Part shown: one piece after another, positions 33,164-42,629 of the stretch
Position numbering within the stretch: position 1 is the first letter of the stretch
Layout: every line of letters starts with the position of its first letter
Assembly (NCBI GenBank): GCA_003674045.1
Contig: PENC01000018.1
Span: forward strand, 91,720-155,719
From: Streptomyces griseocarneus
Lineage (GTDB): Bacteria; Actinomycetota; Actinomycetes; Streptomycetales; Streptomycetaceae
Length of the DNA: 64,000 bases
Direction: 5' to 3'
Program-made: the position numbers and the translations under genes
Notes under the pieces: generated by a model
Databases searched by the model: none
What the model saw: the letters and a program-made list of their open reading frames with translations, nothing else
Told to the model about the DNA's origin: nothing

Positions 33164-34215
33164 GGACCCTCTCCTTCGAGTACGCCGACGAGGTTCTGCT
33201 GGAGGCAGGGACCCGAGGTGGCGTGGGCGAGCGCGCGCCGCGACTCGCCGCGGTGGATACGGGCGGCGGCCTCGCCGAAGCGGACGAGTCCCGCGACCAT
33301 GACCGGGTTGGCCGCCAGCGCGCCGCCGGACGGGTTGACCGTCACCTCCGGCCCGAGGCGCAGGGCCCTGCGCAGGATCACCTCCTGCGCGGTGAAGGGG
33401 GCGTGGATCTCGGCGGTGTCCACGGGCGCGTCGAACGCCCCGGCGTGCTCGGCGGCCAGCCGGGCGGAGGACGCTTCGGTGAGGTCGCGCAGCCCGAGGC
33501 CCTGGGGGTCGATGCGGTGGTCCAAGCCGCGGATCCAGGCGGGCCGTTCGCACATCCGGCGGGCGGTGTCGCCCGCCGCGAGGACGACGGCGGCGGCGCC
33601 GTCGCTGACGGGCGGGCAGTCGCCGGTGCGCAGCGGCCCCGCGCGGCGGGGACCCATCGGCACCCGCCCGCGCAGCTGTGCGTACGGGTTGTCGCGGGCG
33701 GCGGCACGGTTGCGGGCCGCGACGGCGGCGAGTTCCGTCTCGTCGGTGGCGCCCGCGTCGATGAGGGCCTGCGCCTGGAGCGCGGCCAGGTCGGCGGGGC
33801 CCGGCCACAGCGGGGCGGTGCAGTAGGGGTCGAGCTGCCGGGTGAGGACGGCGTCGAGGTCGCCCGCGGAGGACTTGCCGCAGGCGTAGACGAGTGCGGT
33901 GTCCGTGGCACCGGTGAGGAGTTCGACCCATGCCTCGTACAGGGCCCACGCGCCGTCCATCTCCACATGGGACTCCGCGATCGGCGGCCAGGCGCCGACC
34001 CCGTCGAGGGCGAGGGTGAACGAGAAGGGGCGGCCCGCGAGGTAGTCGCTCGACCCGGAACAGGTGAACCCCGCTTCCCCGGGCGCCAGTCCGGTCCGGT
34101 CGAGGACCTCGCGCAGGACGGGCAGCAGCATCTCGGTCTCGGAGACGTTCTCGGAGGTGCGCCGGTGGACGGTCTGCGCGAAGCCGACGATCGCCACGTC
34201 GCGGGGGCAGCGCAT
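33160..34215 (-). CDS. Second thiolase-fold (Ltp-like) protein
   Basis: 351 residues: VAIVGFAQTVHRRTSENVSE start, EAGFTCSGSSDYLAGRPFSF (active-loop region without the thiolase Cys), CPPVSDGAAAVVLAAGD, VDTAEIHAPFTAQEVILRRAL and VTVNPSGGALAANPVMVAGLVRFGEAAARI. It is a paralogue of the preceding gene. The pair is translationally coupled (GTGA and TGATG overlaps) to each other and to the DUF35 gene, implying an equimolar complex. Probably a catalytic or regulatory partner in an acyl-CoA aldolase/thiolase complex. Confidence 0.88.
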
Positions 34216-35186
34216 CAGAGCAGCTCCTTGTACGTGTCGTAGGCAGCGTCGGGCTCGCCGGTCGGCCGGTAGTGGTCAGGGTGGCGGGCGCCGTCCGTCC
34301 AGACGGGTTCGACGCGCAGGCCCATGCGCACCCGGTCGCAGGGGATGCCCGCGATACGGCCGTGGAGGGCCTGGTCGGCGCCGTCGAGGGCGATGTGGGC
34401 ATAGACGTACGGGACGTCGATCGCGGCGTTCCTGGCCTTGATGTTGACGACGCAGTAGGTGGTGACGGTGCCGCGCGGGCCGACCTCCGTCTGTTCCCGG
34501 GTGGCGACGCCGCAGGTGGGGCAGGCGCCGCGGGGCGGTACGCAGACGCGGCGGCAGGCGGGGCAGCGTTCGCCGACGATCCGGTGCCGGGCGAGGGCGG
34601 CCAGGTAGCGGCTCTGGGCGCTGCCGGGGGCGTAGGTGTAGTCGAGGCGGGCGGGGGTGGTGATACCGGTGACGGGGTCGGTGAACTCCCGGATGTAAGG
34701 CCCGGATTCATACGGTTCGTCTTCGTGCGCTTCCCCTTCGCGTGGTTCGCCTTCGTACGGTTCGAAGCAGGCGATGTCGGTGATCGCGCCGGTGCGGTCG
34801 GCGGCCCAGCGGACGCGGACGCGCATGCCGGTGCGTACGGCGTCGGGCCCGGGCGCGTCGAGGGCGTGGAGGAGGGCGGTGTCGGCGCCGTCGAGGCGGA
34901 CGAGGACCCAGGCGAAGGGCGTCGGCAGAGGCTGCCGGGGCCGGGGGGCCGGGTTCCAGGCCCAGGTGGTGACGGTGCCGGTGGGGGCGACCTCGACGAG
35001 TTCGCGGAGTTCCTCGGCGGTGCCGGGGTCGTACTCGGTGGGCGGTACGAGGACGCGTCCGTCACCGGCGCGTACGCCGAGGACGACGCGTTCGCGGAGG
35101 CCGGTGAGGAAGGCGCTCTGGACGGGGCCGAGGGAGCGGGTGAAGGGGAACTCGACGACGAGCGGGGCGGTGAGGGGCCCGGACAT
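34215..35186 (-). CDS. Tandem DUF35 (OB-fold) protein with one zinc ribbon
   Basis: 323 residues containing two OB-fold halves. The first (about 1-140) has the strand pattern RVLVPPTEYDPGTAEEL and GTVTTWAWNP but lacks Cys; the second (about 175-315) has the rubredoxin-type ribbon CPACRRVCVPPRGACPTCG followed by GTVTTYCVVNIKARNAAIDVPYVYAHIAL. A charged repeat linker (GEPREGEAHEDEPYESGPY) joins them. Single DUF35 proteins bind and activate Ltp-type aldolases; a fused pair may serve the two adjacent thiolase-fold partners. Its stop overlaps the next start by one base (TGATG). Confidence 0.85.
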   Translation of the reverse strand: MSGPLTAPLVVEFPFTRSLGPVQSAFLTGLRERVVLGVRAGDGRVLVPPTEYDPGTAEELRELVEVAPTGTVTTWAWNPAPRPRQPLPTPFAWVLVRLDGADTALLHALDAPGPDAVRTGMRVRVRWAADRTGAITDIACFEPYEGEPREGEAHEDEPYESGPYIREFTDPVTGITTPARLDYTYAPGSAQSRYLAALARHRIVGERCPACRRVCVPPRGACPTCGVATREQTEVGPRGTVTTYCVVNIKARNAAIDVPYVYAHIALDGADQALHGRIAGIPCDRVRMGLRVEPVWTDGARHPDHYRPTGEPDAAYDTYKELL

Positions 35187-35204
35187 GGCCGTGGCGCTCC
35201 CTTC

Positions 35205-36044
35205 TCAGACGCGGCGGAAGACGGGCGGGCGCTTCTCCGCGAAGGCGCGGGCGCCTTCCTTGGCGTCGTCGGTGGCGAAGACCGGCATGCCGCGTTCGAG
35301 TTCGAGGGCGAGGGCTTCCGGTTCGGCGAGGCCGGCGGTGTCATAGGCGCTGGCCTTGACGGCCTCCACGGCGAGGGGCGCGTTGGCGTTGATCAGCTCG
35401 GCGGTCTCCAGGGCCGCGGCCAGCGCGGTGCCGTCGGGCACGACACGGCCGACGAGGCCGATGCGCTCGGCCTCGCGCGCGGTGTAGGGGCGGCCGGTGA
35501 GCAGCATCTCCAGGGCGTGGGTGCGCGGGATCTGGCGCGGGAGACGGACGGTGGAGCCGCCGACGGGGAAGAGGCCGCGCCGCACCTCGAAGAGGCCGAA
35601 GGTGGCGCTCTCGCCTGCGACACGGATGTCGGTGCCCTGGAGGATCTCGGTGCCGCCCGCGACGCACGGGCCCTCGACGGCGGCGATGACGGGCTTGCGT
35701 GGCCGGTGGTGGCGGAGCATGGCCTTCCAGTGCAGGTCGGGGTCGGCCTTTAGGCGGGCGCGGCAGGCGGCGTCGGCGTCGTTGCCCTGTGCCGCGCCTT
35801 GCCCCACGCCTTGCGCCACGCCCTGTCCGGCGAGTGCCTTGAGGTCCATGCCCGAACAGAAGGCGCCGCCCGCGCCGGTGAGGACGACGGAGCGGATCGC
35901 GTCGTCCTCGTCGGCCTCCGTCCAGGCGTCGTGGAGCCCGACGAGCATGGGCAACGAGAGGGCGTTCCTGGCCTCCGGCCGGTCGAGGGTGAGGACCAGG
36001 GTGGCTCCGACGCGTTCGACCTTCAGGTGTGCGGTCCCGTTCAT
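35205..36044 (-). CDS. Crotonase-family enoyl-CoA hydratase/isomerase
   Basis: 279 residues. The oxyanion-hole segments are ARNALSLPML and GAFCSGMDLKAL (first), then KPVIAAVEGPCVAGGTEILQGTDIRVA (second), and FGLFEVRRGLFPVGGSTVRLPR holds the catalytic-loop Glu. The C-terminal MPVFATDDAKEGARAFAEKRPPVF is typical. An unusual Gly/Gln repeat (GQGVAQGVGQGAAQGN) is inserted after the first oxyanion strand. First gene of the lipid operon; GAGGAG precedes the start. It should hydrate or isomerise the enoyl-CoA before side-chain cleavage by the downstream proteins. Confidence 0.9.
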   Translation of the reverse strand: MNGTAHLKVERVGATLVLTLDRPEARNALSLPMLVGLHDAWTEADEDDAIRSVVLTGAGGAFCSGMDLKALAGQGVAQGVGQGAAQGNDADAACRARLKADPDLHWKAMLRHHRPRKPVIAAVEGPCVAGGTEILQGTDIRVAGESATFGLFEVRRGLFPVGGSTVRLPRQIPRTHALEMLLTGRPYTAREAERIGLVGRVVPDGTALAAALETAELINANAPLAVEAVKASAYDTAGLAEPEALALELERGMPVFATDDAKEGARAFAEKRPPVFRRV

Positions 36045-36168
36045 GGCCAGCTCCTCGGGTCCGGGCTCGCGGCACGGCGTAGAGCGATGTGAGCGACGTA
36101 GAGCGATGCGGGGCGATGCAGGGCGACGCGAACAGGGTGGCGGACCTCCGGCGGTACTTCAAGAGTTT

Positions 36169-36190
36169 TCTGACTACCTGTCAGATCTGA
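36169..36190. promoter_or_regulatory. Overlapping palindromes: candidate operator between crotonase and FadD genes
   Basis: TCTGAC-TACCT-GTCAGA (36169-36185) has perfect 6-base arms, and its right arm overlaps the palindrome TCAGATCTGA (36181-36190). The motif lies in the 250-base divergent gap, upstream of both genes, in the position of a shared operator. TetR- or FadR-like repressors bind sites of this size; none is encoded next door. Confidence 0.55.
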
Positions 36191-36297
36191 TGCATCGTCG
36201 GCCTTCCCACCGCAGGCCACCGGCGCTCTAATGACGGCCGGGCCGTGGCAAGGCGTGGCCGTACGCGTCCCGAGGGCCTGAGGAGGCAGGAGAAGAC

Positions 36298-37917
36298 ATG
36301 GAGCTGAACCTCGCCGATCTCTTCGAGTCGGTCGTCGACGTCGTCCCCGACCGGGAGGCCCTCGTGTACACCCCGCGCCCGGGCGGCGGACCGGCGCGGC
36401 GGCTGACGTACGCGCAGCTCGACGCGGCGGCCGACCGGCTGGCCCACCACCTGCGGGACAGCGGCGTCCGGCCCGGCGAGCACGTGGGGCTCCATTTGTA
36501 CAACGGTGTCGAGTACCTCCAGACGTTCTTCGCGTGTCTGAAGGCTCGGGCGGTTCCGGTCAACGTCAACTATCGGTATGTGGCCGACGAGTTGGCCTAT
36601 CTCTACCGGGATGCCGACCTGGCCGCGCTGGTCTTCGACGCGGAGTTCACGGCGCGGGTGGCCGCCGCACTGCCCGGTGCGGAGCGACTGCGGCATCTTG
36701 TGCGCGTCGGTGAGCCGCCGGAGGGCGCGCCCGAACCCGGGATCGTGCCGGTCGCGTTCGCGGATGCGGAGGCCACGGCGGCGGGGGCGGGCGTCCTGGG
36801 ACGGGATTTCGGGCCGCGGTCCGGCGACGACCGGATCATCATCTATACCGGTGGCACCACCGGCATGCCCAAGGGCGTGCTCTGGCGGCAGGAGGACCTC
36901 TTCTTCGCCGGGCTGGGCGGCGGAGCGCCGACGGGCGAGCCGGTACGGCGGCCGGAGGAGCTCGCCGAGCGCGTCGCGGCAGGCGGCGAGGGGCTCGTGT
37001 TCTTCCCGACCGCGCCGCTCATGCACGGTACGTCCACGCTCACCGCGCTCATCGCGTTCGACTACGGCCAGAAGGTGGTGCTGCGCCGGAGATTCGTCCC
37101 GGAGGAAGTGCTGCGGACCGTCACGGAGGAGCGGGTCACCTGCGTTTCGCTGGTCGGTGACGCGATGCTGCGGCCGCTGCTGGACGCGTTGGCGGGGCCT
37201 GTGCGGGATGCCGACTGTTCGTCGCTGCTCAGCGTCAGCAGTTCGGGGGCCGTGCTGTCGGAGACCGTGCGGCAGCAGTTCACGGAGCTCCTGCCGCACG
37301 TCGCGCTGATGAACAACTTCGGGTCGTCGGAGTCGGGGTTCAACGGGACGGCAACCGAGGGTGCGGGATTGCGGCTGCTCGTCAACGACCGTACGGCCGT
37401 GGTCGATCCCGTGACGTACGCGCCTGTTGCCCCTGGGGAGGTGGGGCGGGTCGCCCAGCGGGGGCATGTACCGCTCGGCTACCACAACGACCCCGCGAAG
37501 ACGGCCGAGACGTTCTTCCAGGCGGACGGGGAGCGGTGGGTGCTGCTCGGGGACATGGCGACGGTGGACTCCGGCGGTGTGGTCACCGTGCTGGGGCGGG
37601 GCTCGCAGTGCATCAACACCGGGGGCGAGAAGGTGTACCCGGAGGAGGTCGAGCAGGTGCTCAAGGCGCATCCGGACGTGTACGACGTACTGGTCACGGG
37701 CGTGCCGGACGGGCGGTGGGGTTACCGGGTCGCGGCGGTCGTCCAGCCTCGGGCCGGGGGCGGGCCGCTCACGCTGGAGCTGTTGCAGGCGCACTGCCGG
37801 GCGCGGCTTGCCGGGTACAAGGTGCCGCGTCGTGTTGTGTTCACCGACCGTATCGAGCGGTCACCGAGCGGGAAGGCGGACTATCGCTGGGCGCGGGCGG
37901 TTGCGGAGGATGGCTGA
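36298..37917 (+). CDS. Acyl-CoA synthetase (FadD-type AMP-forming ligase)
   Basis: 539 residues of the ANL family. The P-loop YTGGTTGMPKG is at about 183-193, the adenine-binding region is NNFGSSESGFN, LLGDMATVDSGGVVTVLGR carries the ribose-binding Asp and hinge, and the C-terminal PSGKADY holds the catalytic Lys. It activates a fatty, steroid or aromatic acid to its CoA thioester. GGAGG/GGAGAAG precede ATG 36298. Divergent from the crotonase-DUF35-Ltp operon and probably co-regulated through the palindromes at 36169-36190, feeding that pathway. Confidence 0.9.
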   Translation: MELNLADLFESVVDVVPDREALVYTPRPGGGPARRLTYAQLDAAADRLAHHLRDSGVRPGEHVGLHLYNGVEYLQTFFACLKARAVPVNVNYRYVADELAYLYRDADLAALVFDAEFTARVAAALPGAERLRHLVRVGEPPEGAPEPGIVPVAFADAEATAAGAGVLGRDFGPRSGDDRIIIYTGGTTGMPKGVLWRQEDLFFAGLGGGAPTGEPVRRPEELAERVAAGGEGLVFFPTAPLMHGTSTLTALIAFDYGQKVVLRRRFVPEEVLRTVTEERVTCVSLVGDAMLRPLLDALAGPVRDADCSSLLSVSSSGAVLSETVRQQFTELLPHVALMNNFGSSESGFNGTATEGAGLRLLVNDRTAVVDPVTYAPVAPGEVGRVAQRGHVPLGYHNDPAKTAETFFQADGERWVLLGDMATVDSGGVVTVLGRGSQCINTGGEKVYPEEVEQVLKAHPDVYDVLVTGVPDGRWGYRVAAVVQPRAGGGPLTLELLQAHCRARLAGYKVPRRVVFTDRIERSPSGKADYRWARAVAEDG

Positions 37918-37924
37918 CCGGGGG

Positions 37925-38365
37925 TTCTCATCTGCGGGCCGGTGGGGGCTGGTCGCGCCCGCGCGGCGGAGCCGCACAATGTCACAGCCCCGCGCCCCTG
38001 GGTTGTGTGTGGGCCGGGGGCGGGGCCTCCGGGCGGAACCTGAAACGCGGTGCGTGCGGCCGGTTCGGGTGGGGTGCTGTGCTTCATGCACCGTCGTTTC
38101 AGAACCCGCCCTCCGGCCCCGCCCCCTCCGCCGGATGTCGGCTTCCGGTAGGGGGCACCTCCGTCCGCTTTCAGCTCTCCGCAGGGGGGCGGTTGTCCCC
38201 GTTACGGCGCCCCCGCGCCCCTTCAGGGGCGCGGGGAACTGCGCGCCCAGCCACGACGGACCCGCAGCCGCACGCGGAGCGTGGAGGCACCCCGGTGGGC
38301 GCCGCACAGCGGCCTGCTGCCGCGCGCGGAGCGCAAGACGCACCCCGGTGGGCAACAGGCGGGCG
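37925..38365. repeat. Dispersed intergenic repeats E (reverse) and F (forward)
   Basis: Copy E at about 37930-38003 reads on the minus strand (core GCGCGGCGGAGCCGCACAAT). Copy F at about 38205-38360 reads forward from CCCCTTCAGGGGCGCGGGGA, with ACCCGCAGCCGCACGCGGAG and a duplicated GCACCCCGGTGGGC element. The 200 bases between hold no convincing gene. The whole 571-base gap 37918-38488 is non-coding. Confidence 0.8.
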
Positions 38366-38488
38366 GGCAGGTGAAGCACGCCGCACACCGTTGCCGCAGT
38401 GGACACCCCGCGTGCAGCGGGCGGACACGCGCGCCCCTTATCACTGACTCCGCCCGGTCCCCCGCACTCCGATTCCCAGGAGAATCCC

Positions 38489-40402
38489 GTGACTCCCTTG
38501 TCCCGCCGTGGCTTTCTCGGCGCGGCTGCCGCGCTCGGCGCCGTATCCGCCCTCCCGTCGTCGATCCAGCAGGCCATGGCCGCGAGCCCGCGCAGCGGAA
38601 GCGGGACGCTCGACGACATCGAGCATGTCGTGATCTTTATGCAGGAGAACCGATCCTTCGACCACTACTTCGGGACGCTCAGAGGCGTACGGGGCTTCGG
38701 GGACCGGTCCCTGGTGCGTTTTCCCAACGGCTCCGACGTGCTGCGTCAGACCTCGCTGGGGCCGCTCGGCGGCAGAGTGGTGACACCCTGGCACCTGGAC
38801 ACGGCGGCCACGGACGCACAGCGGGTCCGGGACCTCGATCATGGCTGGTCGGGCACGCACAGCGCGTGGAACGGGGGCCGCTACAACAACTGGGTGCCGG
38901 CCAAGAGCGCCTGGACCATGGGTTACTACCAGCGCGCCGACATCCCGTTCCAGTTCGCGCTCGCCGAGGCATTCACCCTCTGCGACCAGTACTTCTGCTC
39001 CGTGCAGGGGCCGACCAACCCCAACCGGCTCTACCAGTGGACCGGCACGGTCGACCCGGGCGGCAAGCAGGGCGGCCCGGTCACCGACAACTCGGAGAAG
39101 GGCTACGGCTGGACCACGTACCCCGAGCGGCTCCAGGCGGCCGGGATCTCCTGGCGGGTGTATCAGCAGCAGGACAACTACGACGACAACCCATTGGCCT
39201 GGTTCACCCGGTTCAAGAACGCCGGGCAGGACTCCCCGCTGTACGTCAACGGCATGCAGCGGCGGTCCGCCGACGCGTTCAACCAGGACGTCGCGAACGG
39301 CACGCTTCCCGCCGTGAGCTGGGTCGTCGCGCCGACGCAGCAGTCGGAGCACCCGGCGTACCCGCCCGCGTACGGCGCCGACTACACCGCGAAGTACGTG
39401 CTGGAGTCGCTGGCCGCGCGCCCGGAGGTGTGGGCGAAGACCGTCGTCTTCCTGAACTTCGACGAGAACGACGGTTTCTTCGACCACGTCGCCCCGCCGG
39501 TGCCGCCGTCCGGCACGCCGGACGAGTTCGTCGGCGGCGCGCCCATCGGTCTCGGGCCCCGGGTGCCGATGACCGTGATCTCGCCGTGGAGCCAGGGCGG
39601 CTATGTGCACTCCGAGGTCCTGGACCACACGTCACCGCTGCGGTTCCTGGAGAACTGGACGGGCGTCAAGGAGCCCAACATCTCCGCCTGGCGGCGTACC
39701 GTGTGCGGTGATCTGATGAGCGCCTTCGACTTCGGCTCGAAGGAGACCTCGTTCCCGTCGCTGCCGGACACGACCGCCCTCGTCGCCGCCTGCGACAAGC
39801 AGCACTCGCTGCCGGAGGCCAAGCCGCCCGCCTCCGCGCAGCACCCCGTCCAGGAGGAGGGCACCCGCCCGGCCCGGCCGACGGGCTACGGCTTCGACAC
39901 CACCTCCTGGACCGACACCACCACCAACCGTCTGTGGTTCAAGGTCGTCAACACGGGGCAGCTCGGCGCCGGGTTCACCGCGTACACCGTGAACCACCGC
40001 GCGTACGAGGCGTGGCACTACACCGTGCCGGTGGGAGGCAGCGCGAGCGACTACTTCAGCGCCCTCACGTACGGCGGCGGCAAGTACGACATCGACCTGC
40101 ACGGCCCCGACGGCTACCTGCGCGGCTTCAAGGGCGACGTACGGACCTGGACCGATGTGAAGAAGGGCCACCCCGAGGCGTCCGTGACCGCCGCTTCCGA
40201 CGGCTTGCGGCTCCTTCTGACCAACGGTGGCGGTGCGGCGGTCGTCTTCACCGTGCCGGACGGGCGAACGGTGACCGTCCCGGCCGGCGGTCGCGAGGAA
40301 GTCACCGTTCCGATGCCGACGGACGGCCACTACGACGTGACGGTGACGGCGAACGTGGGCGACGGCTTCGAACGCCGCTTCGCGGGGCGCGTATATCCGT
40401 GA
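38489..40402 (+). CDS. Tat-exported phospholipase C
   Basis: 637 residues from GTG 38489 (AGGAGA upstream). A twin-arginine signal (LSRRGFLGAAAALGAVSALPSS) is followed by the phosphoesterase domain: IEHVVIFMQENRSFDHYFGTLRG (metal- and nucleophile-region), SVQGPTNPNRLYQWTGT, FLNFDENDGFFDHVAPP (metal ligands) and a HTSPLRFLE segment. Two C-terminal beta domains (about 480-637) match the phospholipase C C-terminal repeats. It hydrolyses phospholipids to diacylglycerol and phosphoalcohol outside the cell, a known phosphate-scavenging function. No PHO box was visible upstream. Confidence 0.92.
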   Translation: MTPLSRRGFLGAAAALGAVSALPSSIQQAMAASPRSGSGTLDDIEHVVIFMQENRSFDHYFGTLRGVRGFGDRSLVRFPNGSDVLRQTSLGPLGGRVVTPWHLDTAATDAQRVRDLDHGWSGTHSAWNGGRYNNWVPAKSAWTMGYYQRADIPFQFALAEAFTLCDQYFCSVQGPTNPNRLYQWTGTVDPGGKQGGPVTDNSEKGYGWTTYPERLQAAGISWRVYQQQDNYDDNPLAWFTRFKNAGQDSPLYVNGMQRRSADAFNQDVANGTLPAVSWVVAPTQQSEHPAYPPAYGADYTAKYVLESLAARPEVWAKTVVFLNFDENDGFFDHVAPPVPPSGTPDEFVGGAPIGLGPRVPMTVISPWSQGGYVHSEVLDHTSPLRFLENWTGVKEPNISAWRRTVCGDLMSAFDFGSKETSFPSLPDTTALVAACDKQHSLPEAKPPASAQHPVQEEGTRPARPTGYGFDTTSWTDTTTNRLWFKVVNTGQLGAGFTAYTVNHRAYEAWHYTVPVGGSASDYFSALTYGGGKYDIDLHGPDGYLRGFKGDVRTWTDVKKGHPEASVTAASDGLRLLLTNGGGAAVVFTVPDGRTVTVPAGGREEVTVPMPTDGHYDVTVTANVGDGFERRFAGRVYP

Positions 40403-40442
40403 CGGGGTCCGCCCCGTCAGGGGCGCGGGGGCGCAGCCCCCG
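40401..40442 (+). terminator. Double hairpin after phospholipase C
   Basis: GACGGGG-TCCG-CCCCGTC (40401-40418) begins inside the TGA stop, followed by GGGGGC-GCA-GCCCCC (40427-40441). Compact GC hairpins just before the PaaK gene; probable terminator. Confidence 0.65.
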
Positions 40443-40478
40443 GAGGTGAGCGATTGAGGGACGGCTCCCCTGGGGAAG

Positions 40479-41768
40479 ATGGCTGCCATGGCCGACGGGG
40501 AGCAGATGTCACACGCCCGGCTCACCGAGCTGCAGATCACGCGTCTGCGCCACACCCTGCGGCACGCGTACGACCGCGTCCCGTTCTACCGCCGTTCCTT
40601 CGACGCCAGCGCCGTACGTCCGGAGGACTGCCGGACGCCCGCGGACCTCGCCCGCTTCCCGTTCACGACGAAGGCGGATCTGCGCGAGAACTACCCGTAC
40701 GGGATGTTCGCCGTGCCCCGCGCGGACGTGCGGCGCATTCACGCGTCCAGCGGTACGACCGGTGTACCGACCGTCGTCGGCTACACGCAGCGTGATCTCG
40801 ACACCTGGGCGGAGGTGGTGGCGCGGTCGCTGCGGGCGGCGGGGGTGCGGTCCGGGCACACGGTGCATGTGGCGTACGGCTACGGGCTGTTCACCGGGGG
40901 CCTGGGCGCGCACTACGGTGCCGAGCGGCTCGGCTGTACGGTGATCCCCGCGTCCGGTGGGATGACCTCGCGCCAGGTGCGGCTGATCCGGGACCTCCGT
41001 CCGGAGGTCATCATGGTGACGCCCTCCTACATGCTCGCCCTGCTCGACGAGTTCGAGCGCCAGGGGGTCGACCCGCGCTCCTCCTCCCTGCGGATCGGCA
41101 TCTTCGGGGCGGAGCCGTGGACGGAGGGGATGCGCCGGGAGATCGAGGAGCGGTACGCGCTCGACGCGGTGGACATATACGGGCTGTCCGAGGTCATGGG
41201 TCCGGGCGTGGCGCAGGAGTTCGTGGAGACGAAGGACGGGCTGCACATCTGGGAGGACCACTTCTATCCCGAGATCGTGGATCCCGTGACGGGCGAGGTG
41301 CTGCCGGAGGGGGAGCACGGGGAGCTGGTGCTCACCTCGCTGACCAAGGAGGCCATGCCGGTGGTGCGCTATCGCACCCGCGACCTCACCAGGCTGCTGC
41401 CCGGTACCGCCCGGGTCTTCCGGCGGATGGAGCGGATCACCGGACGCAGCGACGACCTGATCATCCTGCGGGGAGTCAACCTCTTCCCGGGGCAGGTGGA
41501 GGAGATCGTGCTGGCCGTGCCGGGCGTGGCCCCGCACTTCCAGCTCCGGCTCACGCGCGAGGGGCGGCTGGACCGGCTCACGGTACGGGCGGAGGCGCGG
41601 CCGGAGACGTCGGCGGAGCAGCGGGAAGCGGCTGCCCATGGGATCGCCCGCAGGGTGAAGGACGGCATCGGGGTCTCGGTGTCCGTCGAGGTCGTGGACC
41701 CGGGCACCCTGGAACGGTCGGTGGGCAAGCTGAGGCGGCTCGTGGACGACCGCGCACGCGGCCGCTGA
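40479..41768 (+). CDS. paaK: Phenylacetate-CoA ligase-type enzyme (PaaK family)
   Basis: 429 residues. Family landmarks: LRHTLRHAYDRVPFYRRSFD, IHASSGTTGVPTVVGYTQRDL (P-loop), YGYGLFTGGLGAHYGAERLGCTVIPASGG, DIYGLSEVMGPGVAQEF, RYRTRDLTRLLPG, RITGRSDDLIILRGVNLFPGQVEE (hinge) and SVGKLRRLVDDR (catalytic Lys). It ligates phenylacetate or a related aromatic acid to CoA. Possible starts are ATG 40479, 40488 and 40506; the first has GGGGAAG tight against it. No other phenylacetate genes are nearby, so the substrate may differ. Confidence 0.88.
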   Translation: MAAMADGEQMSHARLTELQITRLRHTLRHAYDRVPFYRRSFDASAVRPEDCRTPADLARFPFTTKADLRENYPYGMFAVPRADVRRIHASSGTTGVPTVVGYTQRDLDTWAEVVARSLRAAGVRSGHTVHVAYGYGLFTGGLGAHYGAERLGCTVIPASGGMTSRQVRLIRDLRPEVIMVTPSYMLALLDEFERQGVDPRSSSLRIGIFGAEPWTEGMRREIEERYALDAVDIYGLSEVMGPGVAQEFVETKDGLHIWEDHFYPEIVDPVTGEVLPEGEHGELVLTSLTKEAMPVVRYRTRDLTRLLPGTARVFRRMERITGRSDDLIILRGVNLFPGQVEEIVLAVPGVAPHFQLRLTREGRLDRLTVRAEARPETSAEQREAAAHGIARRVKDGIGVSVSVEVVDPGTLERSVGKLRRLVDDRARGR

Positions 41769-41790
41769 CGTCTGGGGCCTGTCCGGCGGA

Positions 41791-42573
41791 TCATGTGACG
41801 GCTGGGAGGGCGAAGCGCGCCAGGAACAAGTCCTGGCGGGGGTGGTGTCCCTCGGCCTGCTCGATGAAGCGGCGCCGTGCCTGTTCACGAGCGATGGGGT
41901 CGGCGGTGTGCAGGGGGTCGGCGAAGCCGTAGTTCAAGGCGCGCTGCCAGATTTCGGCGGGGTCATCCAGGGGTTCGGGGTCTACCCATACGATTGGCTG
42001 GATGTCCTCGACCTCCAGGTCAAGGGAGCCGGCCAGTTCGCGCAGCCGGTGGGTGGTGCCCAGCTTGGCGTGGGGGTCCGGCAGGTCGATGCCTTCGGCT
42101 TGTGCGGACTGGCCCATCAGGTGGTTGACGCTGACGCCCTCGGCTCGTGGCACGGTGAACACGATCGCCGCCCCGGGACGTGCGACCCGGACCCATTCCC
42201 GCATCGCGGCCGGGGCGTCCAGGTAGGGCAGGCCGACGACGCACAAGACGAGGTCGAAGCGGTCCGCGCCGAACGGGAGCCGGTGGGCGTCGGCGACCGC
42301 GTAGGAACAGTTGCCTGGCGAACGCTCGCGGGCGACGCGGAGCATGCCGGGTGAGAGGTCCACGCCGACCACACGGCCGTCTCCGCCCGTCAGCCCGGCG
42401 GCCTCCCGCGCGGCCAGCCCTGTTCCAGTGGCCACGTCGAGGACCCATGTGCTGGGGCGTGGTGTGGCCAGGCCGACGGCTTGTCGGGCCTGCCACCGGT
42501 GCATGGCGCTGGTGTCGTAGGTCGCTGCCCGCTGGTCGAACTCCGCGCCGATGTGGCTTCGCTCTCCTCGCAT
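41791..42573 (-). CDS. SAM-dependent methyltransferase (UbiE/type 11-like)
   Basis: 260 residues. The class I motifs are VLDVATGTGLAAREAA (motif I), VVGVDLSPGMLRVARE (Asp binding ribose), YAVADAHRLPFGADRFDLVLCVVGLPYLDAPAAM (post-I and motif II/III). The last third is variable (DPEPLDDPAEIWQRALNYGFADPLHTA). A methyltransferase on a small molecule is likely; the target is unknown. It sits at the left edge of the IS-rich island and ends 22 bases from the paaK stop, converging on it. Confidence 0.85.
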   Translation of the reverse strand: MRGERSHIGAEFDQRAATYDTSAMHRWQARQAVGLATPRPSTWVLDVATGTGLAAREAAGLTGGDGRVVGVDLSPGMLRVARERSPGNCSYAVADAHRLPFGADRFDLVLCVVGLPYLDAPAAMREWVRVARPGAAIVFTVPRAEGVSVNHLMGQSAQAEGIDLPDPHAKLGTTHRLRELAGSLDLEVEDIQPIVWVDPEPLDDPAEIWQRALNYGFADPLHTADPIAREQARRRFIEQAEGHHPRQDLFLARFALPAVT

Positions 42574-42629
42574 TCCCCACTCGTATCACCCCGCCCCGCG
42601 GCCGGCGAAACCAGCCGGTCGAACGCGTG

